Source: Chrysoperla carnea
Taxonomy: Eukaryota; Arthropoda; Insecta; Neuroptera; Chrysopidae
NCBI RefSeq assembly: GCF_905475395.1
Contig: NC_058342.1
Span: 21,114,640-21,178,639 of the forward strand
Length of the DNA: 64,000 bases
Direction: 5' to 3'
The position numbers were made by a program, and so were the translations under genes. This document shows, one piece after another, positions 10,541 through 24,700 of the stretch; within the stretch, counting starts at the first letter, position 1, and every line of letters begins with the position of its first letter. Below the pieces are notes generated by a model. That model was not told the origin of the DNA. It saw nothing but the letters and a program-made list of their open reading frames with translations, and searched no databases.

Positions 10541-10685
10541 CATAGAGCTGGTCAAACGGTAGATAAAGAAGACACGTATAGCTATAGAGAAATAAATAAA
10601 GATAGAAAAAGTAGGCGCGTGTATCTACCTTTGCCTCTCTTCAAGAATTCACTTATTGCGATTCCTATGTCTAACCAGCTCTATG
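10541..10685. mobile_element. 145-bp MITE
   Basis: The terminal inverted repeats are CATAGAGCTGGTCAAAC on the left and GTCTAACCAGCTCTATG on the right, with two mismatches over 17 bp. The element is too short to code for a protein. The superfamily is unknown and the target duplication is unclear. Confidence 0.65.
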
Positions 10686-11479
10686 ATATCATCTCTATGA
10701 TTATTTATTATGTATTTAGAAAAAAAAACCAGTCAAGAATATTATTGAATGTTTGAAATCGTTTGGAATGTAATTCGGCGAAACTTTGTTGGAAATATAA
10801 AAAACGTAGAATACGTTATCAGTAGCGTAGAACTAAGTGGATTTTGGCTATCATAAAAATGGTTTAGCCAAGGCTCGGACCGTTAGAGTTTAAACTTGGG
10901 TTATAAATAATAGCTTGTTTATCGAGTTATTGTCTGTTTACCCTTTCAGAATTATGAAAACTGTTGTTGATTTAAGGGTTTAGGTGTAGTCGGAATTTTC
11001 AAAAAATCGATTAGAAATATTTGCTAAATACAGCCCTTCAAAAGTTTTGCCTACATGAGATATTGATTTATGGTTTCGGTTAAAGTTTATTGTAATGTTT
11101 ACCTTCGACATGATATTGTATACGATGACCATGACTAGAAATCTAAAACGTATTCTACGTCAACAAGTTATTTTTACACTTACAATTATTCTTGACTTCG
11201 TATTATGCAAAACTATAATAACACCATTCATTTATTTTATTATTTTTTTAAATATGCTATCATTATTAATATTTCACAATAAATTGTTTTTACTATGAAT
11301 GATATTATTATTCTAAATCATTTATAAATACTAAATTTGTTTGTACGTGTTCTTTCAAAACATTTCGTATATAAAAAAGGTGTTCTATTTTTGATGTTAG
11401 TTTTAAATGTGCCGCCATTTTGATGTTTTGTACAAGAATGTCATGTATTATTATCACGAACCCATATAACAACGGTACG

Positions 11480-11530
11480 AACCCATATAGTACGGTATAG
11501 AACGTGAAACTCCTATACCGTACTATAGGC
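11480..11530. repeat. Small perfect hairpin
   Basis: The 14-mer atagtacggtatag is followed, after a loop of about 17 bp, by its reverse complement ctataccgtactat. It could form a strong cruciform or RNA hairpin. It abuts the MITE end at 11548. Confidence 0.55.
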
Positions 11531-11547
11531 GCCCGCGGTTGAATTTA

Positions 11548-11700
11548 CGACGCCAATCTGGGCGGAGTCTAATCATCGGTCGTTGCGTACTTTGTACTGC
11601 GCAACAGGACGAAGCTTTCTTTCTCTCGAACGAGAGGGTAAGAGATGTTTACACAATTGAAAGTGTTTTCAATCACTTACAAAGTCGTTGCGTACTTTGT
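11548..11700. mobile_element. Second copy of the 8162-8350 MITE-like element
   Basis: It starts with 'gcggagtctaatcatcggtc' and 'gtactttgtactgcgcaac', the reverse complement of 8295-8345. It also keeps the internal 'gtgttttcaatcac' and 'gtcgttgcgtactttgt'. It runs directly into the inverted family A copies beginning near 11699. The frame 11539-11817 across it is not a gene. Confidence 0.55.
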
Positions 11701-12120
11701 GTCCATTTTCTCCAAAACTATATAAAAAATATGTGGATTTTTTTCATGTTAAAGTCAACTAGTGGTTTTATGAAACATTCTAAAAAAGCAAAAAAATATA
11801 AAAGTTATTTCTTATAAAAAAATAAACAACTTTTGTTTGAAATATTTTATCTAAACATTCCTTTTTACCCGTGAGGGCGTCTCCAAAATACTTGAAATTT
11901 TTGCAAGTATTTTCAGGATTTTTTTTTTGTTTTTTTGGAATGTTTCACAAAACCACTAGTTGAAGTTAACCTGAAAAAAATCAACATACTTTTTTTTTAT
12001 AGTTCTGGAGAAAATGGACACCAAAGTTTTATTCTAAGTTGCGCCCTCACGGGTAAAGAATGATTCAAATAAAAGTTGTTAATTTTTTTATAAGGAATAA
12101 CTTTTATATTTAAATTTTTG
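11699..12120. repeat. Two family A-related copies in inverted orientation
   Basis: The left arm (11699-11880) has 'gtccattttctccaaaacta', 'caactagtggtttta', 'gaaacattct' and 'acccgtgagggcg'. The right arm (about 11930-12120) carries the same items as reverse complement. A small palindrome (aatacttg...caagtatt) lies between, around 11889-11915. The whole could fold into a long imperfect hairpin. Confidence 0.65.
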
Positions 12121-12310
12121 TATTATCTCTAACGATTTACAAGATGGATACTTTTTCATTTGATTGAATGAGCAAAAAGCAATTCCATTTTAAAATTGGC
12201 ATATCTCGGTTAATTTTGAAGCTAGAAAGTCGATAGAAAAACGAAAATATGCAGAAATACTTCAGCTGGAATTTTTTTTATCATGCATAGTTTTTTTGTA
12301 GCTACCCCCC
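12120..12310 (+). repeat. Dispersed repeat related to 20330-20480
   Basis: Shared strings include 'ttttcatttgattga', 'aaaattggcat', 'tctcggt', 'gaagctagaaagtc' and 'agaaatacttcagct'. Shorter pieces also occur at 30340 and 30850. It seems to be a variable extension of family A. Confidence 0.6.
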
Positions 12311-12618
12311 AAAAATTGGGGATAAGCGGTAAAACCAAACAAACAACTTCAAAGATGCATTAATTTTTTCCTTTTAGATTTTAATTTCATTGTACTATAG
12401 AACAAAACATCAAATTGGCAACATATTCAAAAATAACATCTAAAATTGGAATACCCTATAATTTTAGGGGGAGTGATTTAGTGTTTGATATACTTTTGGT
12501 GACTATGATAACTATATTTTTGAGTTAGTTTTTTGAGTTTTTATTGTGCATTTGCCATTTATTATATGTATGTGTGTCTTGTATTTTGATTCATTTATTT
12601 TTTTTTTTTTACAAATTA

Positions 12619-12624
12619 TTTATT
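12619..12624 (-). terminator. Candidate NAPRT polyadenylation signal (AATAAA)
   Basis: An AATAAA on the minus strand lies 76 bp past the NAPRT stop codon at 12700. Position and motif fit a polyadenylation signal. No transcript evidence is available. Confidence 0.45.
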
Positions 12625-12699
12625 ATATTCTTCTTTTTTTTCATAATTTTATTTTGTTGAAATATAAACATATAAACAAAGATTTGATGGATAATCAAC

Positions 12700-12777
12700 T
12701 CATGATAATTCTCCAATCGGTGCATTTTCTAACCATAAATCGTGAAGGAAATTGTACTGACAATCACTAACAGCAAC
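12700..12777 (-). CDS. NAPRT: NAPRT exon 7 (C-terminus and stop)
   Basis: It encodes 25 residues, [20 protein letters not shown] then IGELS, and TGA at 12702-12700. The ending matches the conserved C-terminus of animal NAPRT. The acceptor is tattttag before 12777, phase 0. Confidence 0.93.
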   Translation of the reverse strand, partial: VAVSDCQYNFLHDLWLENAPIGELS

Positions 12778-15700
12778 CTAAAATAAAAACAGATCACTTT
12801 TAGTAAATTTAAAAGTAAACAAGTGAAAACAAACAATTGGCTGAGTTAATTGTTGAAATACCATGTATAGACAGTGTTGATTACTGTGTCACATTACACA
12901 TACATACATGTTACATATGTATAACTGATATTCCCGTATAATACATACTATATAATTTACGCCCTTACGGGTATACAGTGATGTTTACGAAGAAATATTT
13001 CAAACAAAAGTTGTTTATTTTTTTATAAGGAACATTTTTTAAATTTAAACTTTTGTTCTATCTCTAACGGTTTACAAGATGGGACCTATCGGCTTGATAT
13101 CTCTTTTCGTTTTTGAGTTATCGTGATTAACAGACGGACAGACGACAGACAGACAGACAACCAGAAATAGACTAATTAGGTGATTTTATGAACACCTGTA
13201 CCAAAATTTTGTTCATAGCATCTATATTTTAAGCGTTACAAACTTGGGACTAAACTTAGCATACCTTGATATATTTCATATACATGGTATAACTAGAGAT
13301 TTTGCCTCCCCATATTTAATAAGGAGACTTCAGAAATCGTAGTTTCTCCGAACTTCCGATATCAAAATCGATTCTCCAGTAAATAAAGAAATAATTTGTT
13401 TAATATTCAGGTAAATTGGAGCAGCTTTTATTTTAAACTAGCTCCGTGCTAACTCGACCCCATTAAAGGTATGGCCAACTCGTGGAAATCAGGGTGGACA
13501 CAAGGACCGAAAAACATGCAGAAACGTACTTACTCGACCCCATTGAAGGCATGGCCAACTCATGGATCTAAGGGAGGACGCAAGGGGCAAAAAACTCGCA
13601 GACCCGTACTAACTCAACCCTATAAGACACAAAATTGGCCACAAAAAATTATTTCTTGACCCCAAAAAGATAATTTTGACCCAAAACCTTTACACTTTTG
13701 GATTTGATCCAAAACTTGATTCAAATTATTCGAAACGACGGTTGATAGATTGCGAAAAAATTAAATATTACTTTCTGTTCCCGATTTTAATAAAAATCAT
13801 GTTCTTAGATAAATTTGACGAAAATCTAGTTCATTTGAACGTACAACCTTTACATTTTAAAATTTGACCCAAAATTGGGTTCGAATAAACCTAATGGATG
13901 ATTCAATAATAGATGAGATCCAGGTTTCGGATTAAAACATTTTATCTCAAGTTCTTTGTGATATCAAAAATTTTACGCGAAGGAGGGCTCTAAAAATCAT
14001 GGAAATACATTTGATTGTTACCTTAAACGGTGTCGGATTCAAATTTCGTTTAATATCTGTGCGTAATGTTTTCAACGACATCGTGACACGATCCCGTATT
14101 TCAGACAGCGTCGATACCGGTTGTTGAATCTGACCATTCGCCCAATAAACCTTATGCAGCCGTTGTACTTTAGCAGGTATCACATACGCCCGTTTAGATT
14201 CCTCAAATGGATGTCGACATAATACACGCACTCCCACTTCTGGGGGTGCTTCAATCGATCGTTGTAACAAATCAATTAGCGCATGCCCACTCGCACTGTA
14301 TAATCGATATGCATCTTTACGTCCAGGCATAGTGACTTTATCCACATCATGACTAAGTTTAATACGAGGTTGTCCATTAATTTCAACCATTTTGTAAACA
14401 CATCCCAAAGCTGGTTGCCGTTGACACGTCACTAAATGTGTACCAATACCAAAACAATCGATTTGATGACCTTGTTCGTTGAGGCTTAGAATCGTATCTT
14501 CGTTGATATCGTTTGAGGCCATTATAGTTAATTTAGAGAACCATTCGCAATCGAATTGTTCCCCGATTAATTGGAAGTGTTGTCGTGCTATATTTGATAA
14601 GTAAGCTAAATCACCACTATCGATACGTATTCCTAGTGCTCGGTAACCAAGTTCATTTAATGCTAATGCTACTGCACAAAAATTTAGTAAACCACTCCTA
14701 AAAAAGAAAATTATATTCGAATATTAGAAAAATATTTTAGCCCCTTTAATTTTATTAAGGAGTGAATCGGGAAGAACGCACCAAATCAAATTTTTCGCGT
14801 GAGACAGTTCATGAAGACGAGAAATTAAGCTTATCTTTTAGAAAATTTAATCTAGCAAGGGATTTAGCTCATATTTTTGTCTTTAAATCAAATTATCCCT
14901 TACAAAATAAATAGAAAAAGACATTCCAGGCAAATTTAATGCACTCAAAATGCCTTTCCTTTCATTTATTTTCGGGGAAGTCTTTTAATTACAAGACACC
15001 ATTATAATCTGAAGAGGGTCAATTTCAATTAATTGTAGCTGTTTTGTCGGTAAGGCGCAAAATGAAAAAAAAAAAAAAATTAACCGTAATTTTCAACATA
15101 TCATGTACAGAATGTCCCACTAGAATGTTCGCACACGAAATCATACTTCTTAGCATTTAAGTTCTTAATAGTTTTCAATTCAAAGGCGAAAAATCATTTT
15201 TGAAAACAGAGGTGAAACTATAAAAAAAAGCCATATCTATTTCTCAATAATTGTACATGAAATCAATTTCGAATCAACATCGAATCGAACATATTCTAAG
15301 ACATCCTTAATAATGGCGAGCATAAAAAAAAGTTGAATAATCACATTTAATTTTAGTTTTTGAAGTTTAGTTAGTTCTCCCTGACTCTCCCTGTGTTTTC
15401 AATAAATTAAAACGTAAATTATTACTCGTTTTTGTATGATATAAAATAAATAGAGATAGAAGATAAGAAGGATAGACAACATAATATTTATAAAAAATAA
15501 ATAAATAAACAAAAATTAATACATATTGAAAAAAATAATTTGATTGTATTTATTGAAGGAATTTTACTGTAACGTTGGAATAAATAGAACTGATTCAGGA
15601 ATTGATTCATTTTATTGAATTATTTATATGTGTATTGCGTTGTTTTGAAACCAAACTATGCACTTTCGATGTAATCCACAGGTCTTCGTCAGAGAATTAA

Positions 15701-18700
15701 ATTATTCAATTTCATTTCGTTACAAAGTTCTGGCCCCGAATAGTTTAAAATTTTTACCTGAAAAGATTGAGAAAGCGAACCCAACCAGTAGCACCAGAAA
15801 TCGTGGATAGATTAAACCCCTACCAAGAAGATTCTATTTCTTCATGTCAAGAATGTTATTATTGTTAAAATCAATTACGTAAATGTTAAAATAAGGAAAA
15901 TATAGCCACCTTCGAATTTCGATGTACCATACATGGCCATGCCACTATTTGATAGACGGGGGAAACGTAATTGCTCGGTATGCAAGGCGCCGAAGATTCG
16001 ATTTCCACTAGTCGAAAGTGTAATGACATTGTAATTGCGTTTCTATCGAATGTATATGCCTTTTATATATGCAACATCATAAATCTTGGTATGTGGTTAC
16101 GCGTCTTACAAGGTACGTTACTAAGGTACCCAGAAAGATCAGTGACGGATGAACCATGTCAAGGCCCCTAGAGTATTTCAAAATTAGACGGAGCCATTTT
16201 AGCCTTCGTAAATTAACTTAGCGTGCTTTTCGTACAAATTATCCTTTTTCTCTTTTAACCTTTCCCCGGTGAACCAAAAAAGACCGCAAAACGAGCATAT
16301 AGTGATACAGATAAAAGTTGAGTAGATATGATGTATGAGTAGATATTTAAAACCGAGCGCAAAATAAAACGCAACTTGGTGAGGAGACGTAAGAAAAGTC
16401 AAAAGGGTAATGAAAATTTATGTATCGTGAGTTCTCTACAGTATTATGAGTACCTCCACAAAGCAACGTCCCAACTTGATTACATAAATAAAAAAATAAA
16501 AAACCCAGAAAACCCATATAAATTCACGTCCCCGTCTTCAGAAATTCGTATTCGTAATAGATCGGAAATTGTAATAAAAAAAATGAGGAGAATCTCGCGA
16601 GTTAAATCTCTGATGAGGACTTGTTAATTAAGACGAAAGTGTTTACGTTTTAAAATAAATTAAAATCATCAAGTCATAAATTTAAATTGAATTAATTCCT
16701 TATATTGAATTGAATCAATTCGTGATTCAAAACTATTGAATTCAAACACCATTTGAAGAAAATTAATAAAATTCTGATTAAAGAAAAATCAACATACATG
16801 CATGTACTCAAAAATAAATTAATATACAATTATATTAAATCAAATAAATATGATTGAATTGAATTGATTAATAGAATGAATTTATGATTTAAAATGAGAC
16901 CCCAATGATTATTATTAAATGAGCAGATATATTAATATTAATTAAAAAGATATATATGTATATATATATATATTAATTAGCCAAAATATTAGCATTAAAT
17001 ATATAAAAAAATACTACAAATTATTTAAATAATAAATCAAAAAATATAAACAACATAATTTAACACAAAAAAAAAGCAATAGAGTCAAAACCGGTTTTAA
17101 CGCCAAGTGAAATGTACATTTTATCTCTACAAAGTCACCAAGAACTATTTTGATAGTTTTTTCACTAAAAATCATTATTCTGTGAGGAAAAATGAAATCA
17201 CGACCCTCAAAAGATAAGCTGGAACTCAAAGAGTCCGGTACAAGCTCATACATAATCGGGCTTTAATTTTGAGTCGTATTCACTTTATTTTGAGCCATAT
17301 AGTGGTTCTTTCACTAAGTATAATATATCTGTGAGAAAAATGAAAGCTAGACCCTCAAAACACCAGCCTGAACTCTAAAGAATCGGATAGAAGCTCCCCA
17401 ATTCGATTCTTATTTGGTCCAGCTTGCCTTGTGATAATTGGGCTTTAATTTATCTTCGAAGAAGGATGATTTTAGTAAAAAAGCCACCATATGAATCCCT
17501 AATAATTTAATTTTGAGTCGTATTCACTTTATTTTGAGTCATCTAGTGGCTTTGACGTCAACTGACTTCAGGTCGGAGATATCGTCAAAGAAAGGCTGGC
17601 TCAAGTGAGTCCACTTCCTAGAGGCAAGAGTTGGGCAGTCACAGTGACATGAGACATCCACCTCACTGTGGCAGCTTGTAATAATCATGATACACTGATA
17701 GGCCCAGGCGCTCAGCATGACTGCCACCTGCTTTGAAAGAAAGTAGAACGAAAATTTTACAAAATAACGAACAGGGAATATCATAATACTAAATATTACG
17801 AAAGCCATTTTTTTTTTTACTTTTCTCACGAAATTCTCAGACATATCTCTGAGAAACACCTAAAACGTTCAAAATAGAGTGAATATGAGACAAAATTAAG
17901 TGATTAATACAAATTAATTCGTTGGAAATAAGACTAGGAGAATAAATGAATTAATTAAAATAAATTAAACATTTCTTCATTTATTTATGACTTCCTCAGC
18001 AACTTATTATTATAATTCAATTGTTTAATACATATAATAATGTGTTGCTGAAGAAGTCATAAATAAATGACGAAACATTCAATTTATTTAAATTAATTCA
18101 TTTATTCTCCTAATCCTATTTCTTAGGAATTATTAAGTGAATAATGTTCAAAATAGTAAATTTTGGGTTGTGATACACGACAAATTCTAATGAAGATTGG
18201 TCGCAAACACCGATTAACGATATCGCTATAACCGATTTTGACTGTATTAATTAATAATAATTAAAAAAAAAAAATAAACAAGTCAATATCAATCAAGTTT
18301 CAATTGATTTTTTTTTTTATAAAAAAGTGAAAAAGTGACTCTTAAAATAAAAAAAAATAATAATTAAAAAAAATAATAATTAAATCTAATAAGCGTAAAA
18401 AGAAAAAATAAAAAAATAAATACAAGATTAAGAAATTAAAATAAATAATATAAAAAAATAAAACTTACCACCAACCACTCTTGTCAATATGAGGGGGACA
18501 TTATATTCAACATTCAAAAAATTCAATATTCATTTGAATTATAATTTTTTTTTTTTATAATTAATTTAAATTTAAAATATAAAATAAATTTTTTTTGTAA
18601 ACAATTTCTTATAATGCAAATGTCTATTTTTTTAGTGTGTGTCTTTTGTATATTGGTGGTATTATATACTTTTTTTTTCTGGGCAAAGTGTGCCATGTTT

Positions 18701-21700
18701 GTTTTAACTATTTTTTTTTTTTTTTTTTTTTTTTTGAGTAATTCATATTCATATTCGCACTCGCACACACATTCAGATAAATTTTTTTTTTATAAAGTGT
18801 GTCAAGATTTTTATATGGAATGTAATTTTATTATTTTTTTTTGGATACAATCTTTTGAAATCCATATAAAAATAATTATTAATAAATAATAAAAATAAAT
18901 AAAACTAATATAATATCAATTGTAGTGCGCATGTTCTATTAATCAAGGTGTCCAGCGATAATGTGGACTTGAAAGATTTGTTTAAGAAGAGTCCCGATAA
19001 CTCGAGATTAATAAATTACTTCAATTTTGAGCGCACCAAAAAAAGTGGTCTGTCTGTCTGTGGCATCGTAGCGCCTAAACGAATGAGCCGATTTAGATTT
19101 ATTTCGTTTTAAAGGTAACTTGATGAGAAGTGTTCTTAGCTATGTTTCAAGTACGAGTTCAAGCTATGTTTCAAGTCAACTATAAATTGGCGATGGTCCT
19201 CTAAATCAGTTCAGTTTGAAGAATACTCTAAAGAAAAACGTAATTTAATAGCGTTTTTAGCTACATTTCAAGTGTGAGTTGAGGGTTCCGTACCCGAAAA
19301 ATTGAGGAGAGAAAAGGGAGACCGCAAGTTAATAGTGTCGGACTTCATCTCCTTTTATTCATTTTTAGCTTTTTTATTGACATACAGTTGCCTTTTTTCT
19401 TGTTAAGGTAAGGGTTCTTTCGCAGTTAAAATTCTAAATGAGAAAATCCCCTTAAGCACCCTTTACTCCTTGTCCTACAGTGACATTTTTCCACATATAT
19501 CACTTCCGTGTGCACGACGAACGAGCGTAGGCTATTCAACCAATTCTTAAATATAAGAAAATCCGAAATAATTTAAGTAAACTTTTTATCACAAATTGAT
19601 AGCAAAAGCGAATGGATCTGCTTTAACTAGAAAAAGCGCTCGTGATCACAAGAAAGAACATTCATTGTCAGTAGGTACGGCATGTTTTCTTTCCGTTACG
19701 TTATTGTATGCCATTCAAGTTATAATTACGGTCACACTACTACAATAATTCCTTTAAAAAAGAAATTTCTTTCCAGTATATGTCTCGGCTCCAAAAATTA
19801 CCTATTTTAAGAAGGAAGAAAATCGTTTTTTCCTCATTTTAAAACTTTTCCCTCGCTTTTAGCAGTCAAATTTATCGATTAGGTCAATTTACTGAAAACA
19901 GTTCTATAATCAAAATAAAATCGCAGCAAATACTTCAAAATTATAACTCAAACTATCAGAACTTGTCTAAAGTTGTTGAATTTTCTCCAAATTAATTTCT
20001 TAACTAACAAATTTTTCACCAATTAGTATCAGACGCTGGACACCCTGTTATTTTTACAAATAAAATAAAAATTTCAATATTTATCAGAGAGAATACAAAA
20101 TTTACATTCAAACATAAAATGTATTGCCCACAGATGTATATTACAAAATAGACTGATAGTACAGTTACAAGAAATTAGCTGATATCTCCTTGTGGATGTT
20201 AGCTGATATCCCCTCACGGGAAAAAAGGGTTGTTTAGGAAAAATATTTCAAATAAAAGTTGTTTATTTTTTTATAAGAAATAACTTTTATATTTAAACTT
20301 TTGTTTTCTCTTTAACGGTTTACAAGATGGATACTTTTTCATTTGATTGAAGGAGCAAAAAAAATTTCATTTTAAAATTGGCATGTCTCGGTCAATTTTG
20401 AAGCTAGAAAGTCGGAAAAGAAAATTTCCAGAAATACTTCAGCTAGAACTTTTAATTGATGCATAGTATATTGTAATTTGTAAAAAACTGATTAAAACCC
20501 TCAACTACTCCCAAAAAAGGGGGGTGAGTACGCCCCTGAGAGGTTGACTTTTTTTACAAAGTGTTTACAACCTAATAAACAACTTCAAAGATGCATTAAT
20601 TTTTTCTTTATTAGGGTGATATTCTATTGAATTTTATTAGACTAAATGTCAGATACTTCGTTTTTTTGTCAAATGTTGTATTAGACGCAACGGTTGAATA
20701 TATATGATTCATTTCTCTAGTTGACCTCTAAAATCCCTACAGCCCTAGATATCAGTTAACATTAACGAGCTAGAATTTTTGAGAGTCTGTGGTTTTTTAT
20801 TATGTATATTCTCGGATAAACAAAATATATTTAAGAGCATTTGTGTTGTATAATTAATAAATTAAAATAAATTAATTAATAAAATAAAATAAATAAGTGA
20901 TATAGTGAATACGCTCTAAAGATTTAATTATTATAAATAAAAAATATATTTAATATTTTAATAAACGATAATCAATATTTTATTAATATTGAGATGATTT
21001 TAATAAAAACTAAATAAAATTGAGTGCATTCATATTAATTAACTACAGAGTACAAACACTGTGAATAATTATAATCAATGTTTAGAGTGATCTCAAACAA
21101 AAATACAGTCAAACCTGACTAAGTCAAATCTCAAAAAAAAACTTTAATTAATTAATCGTACAGTACTTTACCTGATGGAAGTCCATAGTAAGTGATAGAA
21201 AGTCATTCGAGGTTTGGTAAACTTCATAGAATTCTGAATATGCACTAAAAACCTGGGGTGAGTCACAGAAAAGAAAGAGACACAGAGACAAAAAAAAGTG
21301 TTGGTCTCAGACTGGACACTACTCCATGAACCTTGTGCAGTGCAAAACAGATTAGACGCCAGGGCAGAGAGGTCTTCAAAGAAAGTCTGGCTCAAGTGAG
21401 CCCACTTCTTCATGGTAAGAACGTGATAGTGACAGAGAAGATGCAACATCGTTGCCTGCTCCCTCACTGTGACAGCTCCTGCAATAATCGTGATGAACTA
21501 GTTTGCGCAGTCATTCATCGTGCCTGAAGCACTATACGGTTGTACTCAGAATTACTATATCTGTCTGGTGGAAGCGCAAGTGCGTTCCTCCCTTCATCTA
21601 AGATTCGCAAACGGAACTACCAGAAGTCTATTAAAGCTCGTCTGATAACAATTACCTGGAATGTCTTCCGGTATCCATATACATTCATTTGTCCTTCAAT

Positions 21701-24700
21701 TTATTTAAGGCCGTTCGGTAGTCCTGTGCTATTTTTGAGGTTAGTTGGAGCGAGTTTAAGTCGGTGTCATCACTTCCGCTTGATACACCCTACAATGATC
21801 CGGTAATCGGAATAATAGTCGTAAATCTAGATTTCTCAGAGCAAATCCCACCACCTACCTTCCTCTCTAACATAAATCCATCGGTATAAAATACCATACC
21901 CATTCCTGTGGGAAGTTAGAACTTTCGTGGAAGCTTTCGTGATTTTATCGCTTATATTTGTCACGTTCGTCGTTCGATTTTTCGCATACTGTATTAACAA
22001 AATTGAAAGAAAAACGGAAAGGGGGAACGAAATGAAAGTTTCTAAGATGTACTCTAGAGGCGTTCATTGCAGTGAATAGGGGCGTTACGGCTTAGGAAAG
22101 ATAAGTCACTACTTGGAGAATCATGTAACCTAAGGGACCTAGTTTGACCTATCGTATTTGCATTTGTTTGTTGACCTATCGTACCTGTCCTGAAGGCTTT
22201 CGAAAAATTTCCAACCCTACTTCCACTACTTCAACTCGTATTAGTATAAATCCCGGCCTCGGTCCTCCGTTAAAACAGATTTCTTATTTTATTCATATTT
22301 GATTTAATCAAGTTTGATTGTATTTATTTATATAATTGACTAAATTACTAAAATAATTCATAAATTACTAACTACTAATCTATTAAAACATTAATTAAAA
22401 TGTGTTTCAAACATTATAAAAATCATTAGTGTATATATTTTTAATAAAATGATTTGAACGTCCTAAATGATTGATTGATTAATAAATTAATTAATTGATT
22501 GATTAAATGATTGAATGAATTATATTAATGAATGAGTTTTAATTATTAATAAATAATAATATAATTAAATAATATAAAAATTATATTATGAAAATTAATT
22601 AAGTGATCATTAATATCAATATTAATTCAATGAATGAAATGATTAATTAATTTTATTAAATGATTATGATGAATATTATTATTGATATTAATAAAAATAT
22701 GTGTTGTTTTTAAAAAAATACAAAAAAATAAAAAATTTTAAGTAGTACAAATTAGTACAAAATTACAAAATAAAAAATTTTAAAAAAATGTGATTAGATT
22801 GATTTTTTTTTTTAATTGATTTATCAAATATATTGATTTATTAATATTAATTATGTTGTGAAGTGCGATTTAAGAATATAAAAATTATTCATTTTGTATA
22901 TTTATATATAATATATTGAGTGGTCCTAAACAATCGTTTATCAAGATACGACTTTTTGTGGAATTATAGTCTTTTTAAACATTTCCTAGATGTAGATATA
23001 GCTAATAAAGGCATTGATCTTTGGATTATTAGGAACCGACAGCAAAAGACGTTGTTAGTGAAGGTACGAAAGCTAAAACTAGCAATCTTCATAGCCTTTT
23101 AGACTTTATTCGACTTCATTTCTTAGATCACTTGGAGAAAATAAAAGATAGAAAATAAACTCAATCTAGGATTTCTCCGAATTAAAAAAGGTTTTGTGGA
23201 ATTATAGTCTTTTTAGACACTTGCTAGATGTAGATATAGCTGATAAAGGCATTAATCTTTGGACTATTAAGAGCCTACAGCAAAAGACGTTGTTAGTGAA
23301 GGTACGAAAGCTAACACTAACAATTTTCATAGCCTTTATTCGACTTCTTTTCTTAGATTTCTTGGAGAAAATAAAAGGTAGAAAATAAACTCAATCTAGA
23401 ATTTCTCCGAATTAAAAAAGGTTTTGTGGAATTATAGTCTTTTTAGACACTTGCTAGATGTAGATATAGCTAATAAAGGCATTAATCTTTGGACTATTAG
23501 CAACCGACAGCAAAAGACGTTGTTAGTGAAGGTACGAAAGCTAACATTTACAATCTTTATAACCTTTTAGTCTTTATTCGACTTCATTTGTTAAATTAAT
23601 TGGAGAAAATAAACTCATTTTAAGATTTCTCCGAATTTAAAAAGGATTTGTGGAATTATAGTCTTTTTAGACATTTGCTATAGGTAGATATAGCTGATCA
23701 AGGCATTAATCTTTGGACTATTAAGAACCGATAGCAAAAGACGTTGTTAGTGAAGGTACGAAATCTGACACTTGCAATTTGGATAACCTTTTAGTCTTTA
23801 TTCGGCTTCATTTCTTAGATTACTTACAGAATTTAAATCATTTTTTATATTATATTCATATATACAAACTTTTTCCCCTATTTTGGTGAGTATTAATTAA
23901 TCTCAACGATTAACTTTTTTTTTAATCACGTCCTATAGATAGACGGTTGTCTTGGACCACTCTGTAAGTATATTATATATTTTAATTTATTTCAAAAAAC
24001 AAATATTAAATAATGGAAATTCTATGATTCGTATAACGCCCACAATGACCTCTTGTACAATTCAACAAAATAAAAATACAATTTTTTCGAGATCTCACTT
24101 ATTTTACAAAATATTAAAGTAAAAGGTAGTAAAGTTAAGAAAAAGGCAAAGTTAAGATTTATCGAATAGGGAAACAATTTCCTGACTTATTTTGCAAAAT
24201 ATTGTTTGAAAATAAACATTTTTGGGTTTAAGTTTTATTTAACAAAAATTTACACGTTGATAAGTAAAAGGTGATACAGTTAAGGGAAAGACAAAGTTAA
24301 GATCAAGTCGAGCAAGCAAACAATTTCCTGTTTGAAGAATTCATAATCCAAATCCAAATTCTGTGGTTCTTGAAGCAAGAATTTCGCGCAGTATCGAATC
24401 AAAAACTTTCCTGTGACAATGTTATATCGATAATTGGAATTTTCGCTAAAGGGGTGTCACAGAAAGGTTATGGCGACTATGCCTCATTAAACCACGCTCG
24501 CTGGATCTGTACCTCAATCGAGTGATCGGTTTTGCCTCGTATTTATCTACATTGATCTCACATGCCATATGCCATATGGAAAAATGGAAAAACATAATCT
24601 CCATTCATATTTGTTCTACCTTAGAAGTGAATGGAACGCGGAAAAATTAATGTCTCAAACATTTAACCCATATATCTTGAAAGAAATACCAATAGAAAAA

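Noticed and set aside
18523..18889. Lys-rich and Phe-rich frames around the T tract
   Set aside because: Products of homopolymer sequence; no domain, no splice or promoter support.
22241..22290. TATAAA with a GC-rich downstream stretch as a promoter
   Set aside because: No TCAGT-type initiator at 25-35 bp and no gene downstream.
22920..23388. Two similar frames ([28 protein letters not shown])
   Set aside because: They repeat because the DNA is a tandem repeat. The frame is lost in the third and fourth units.
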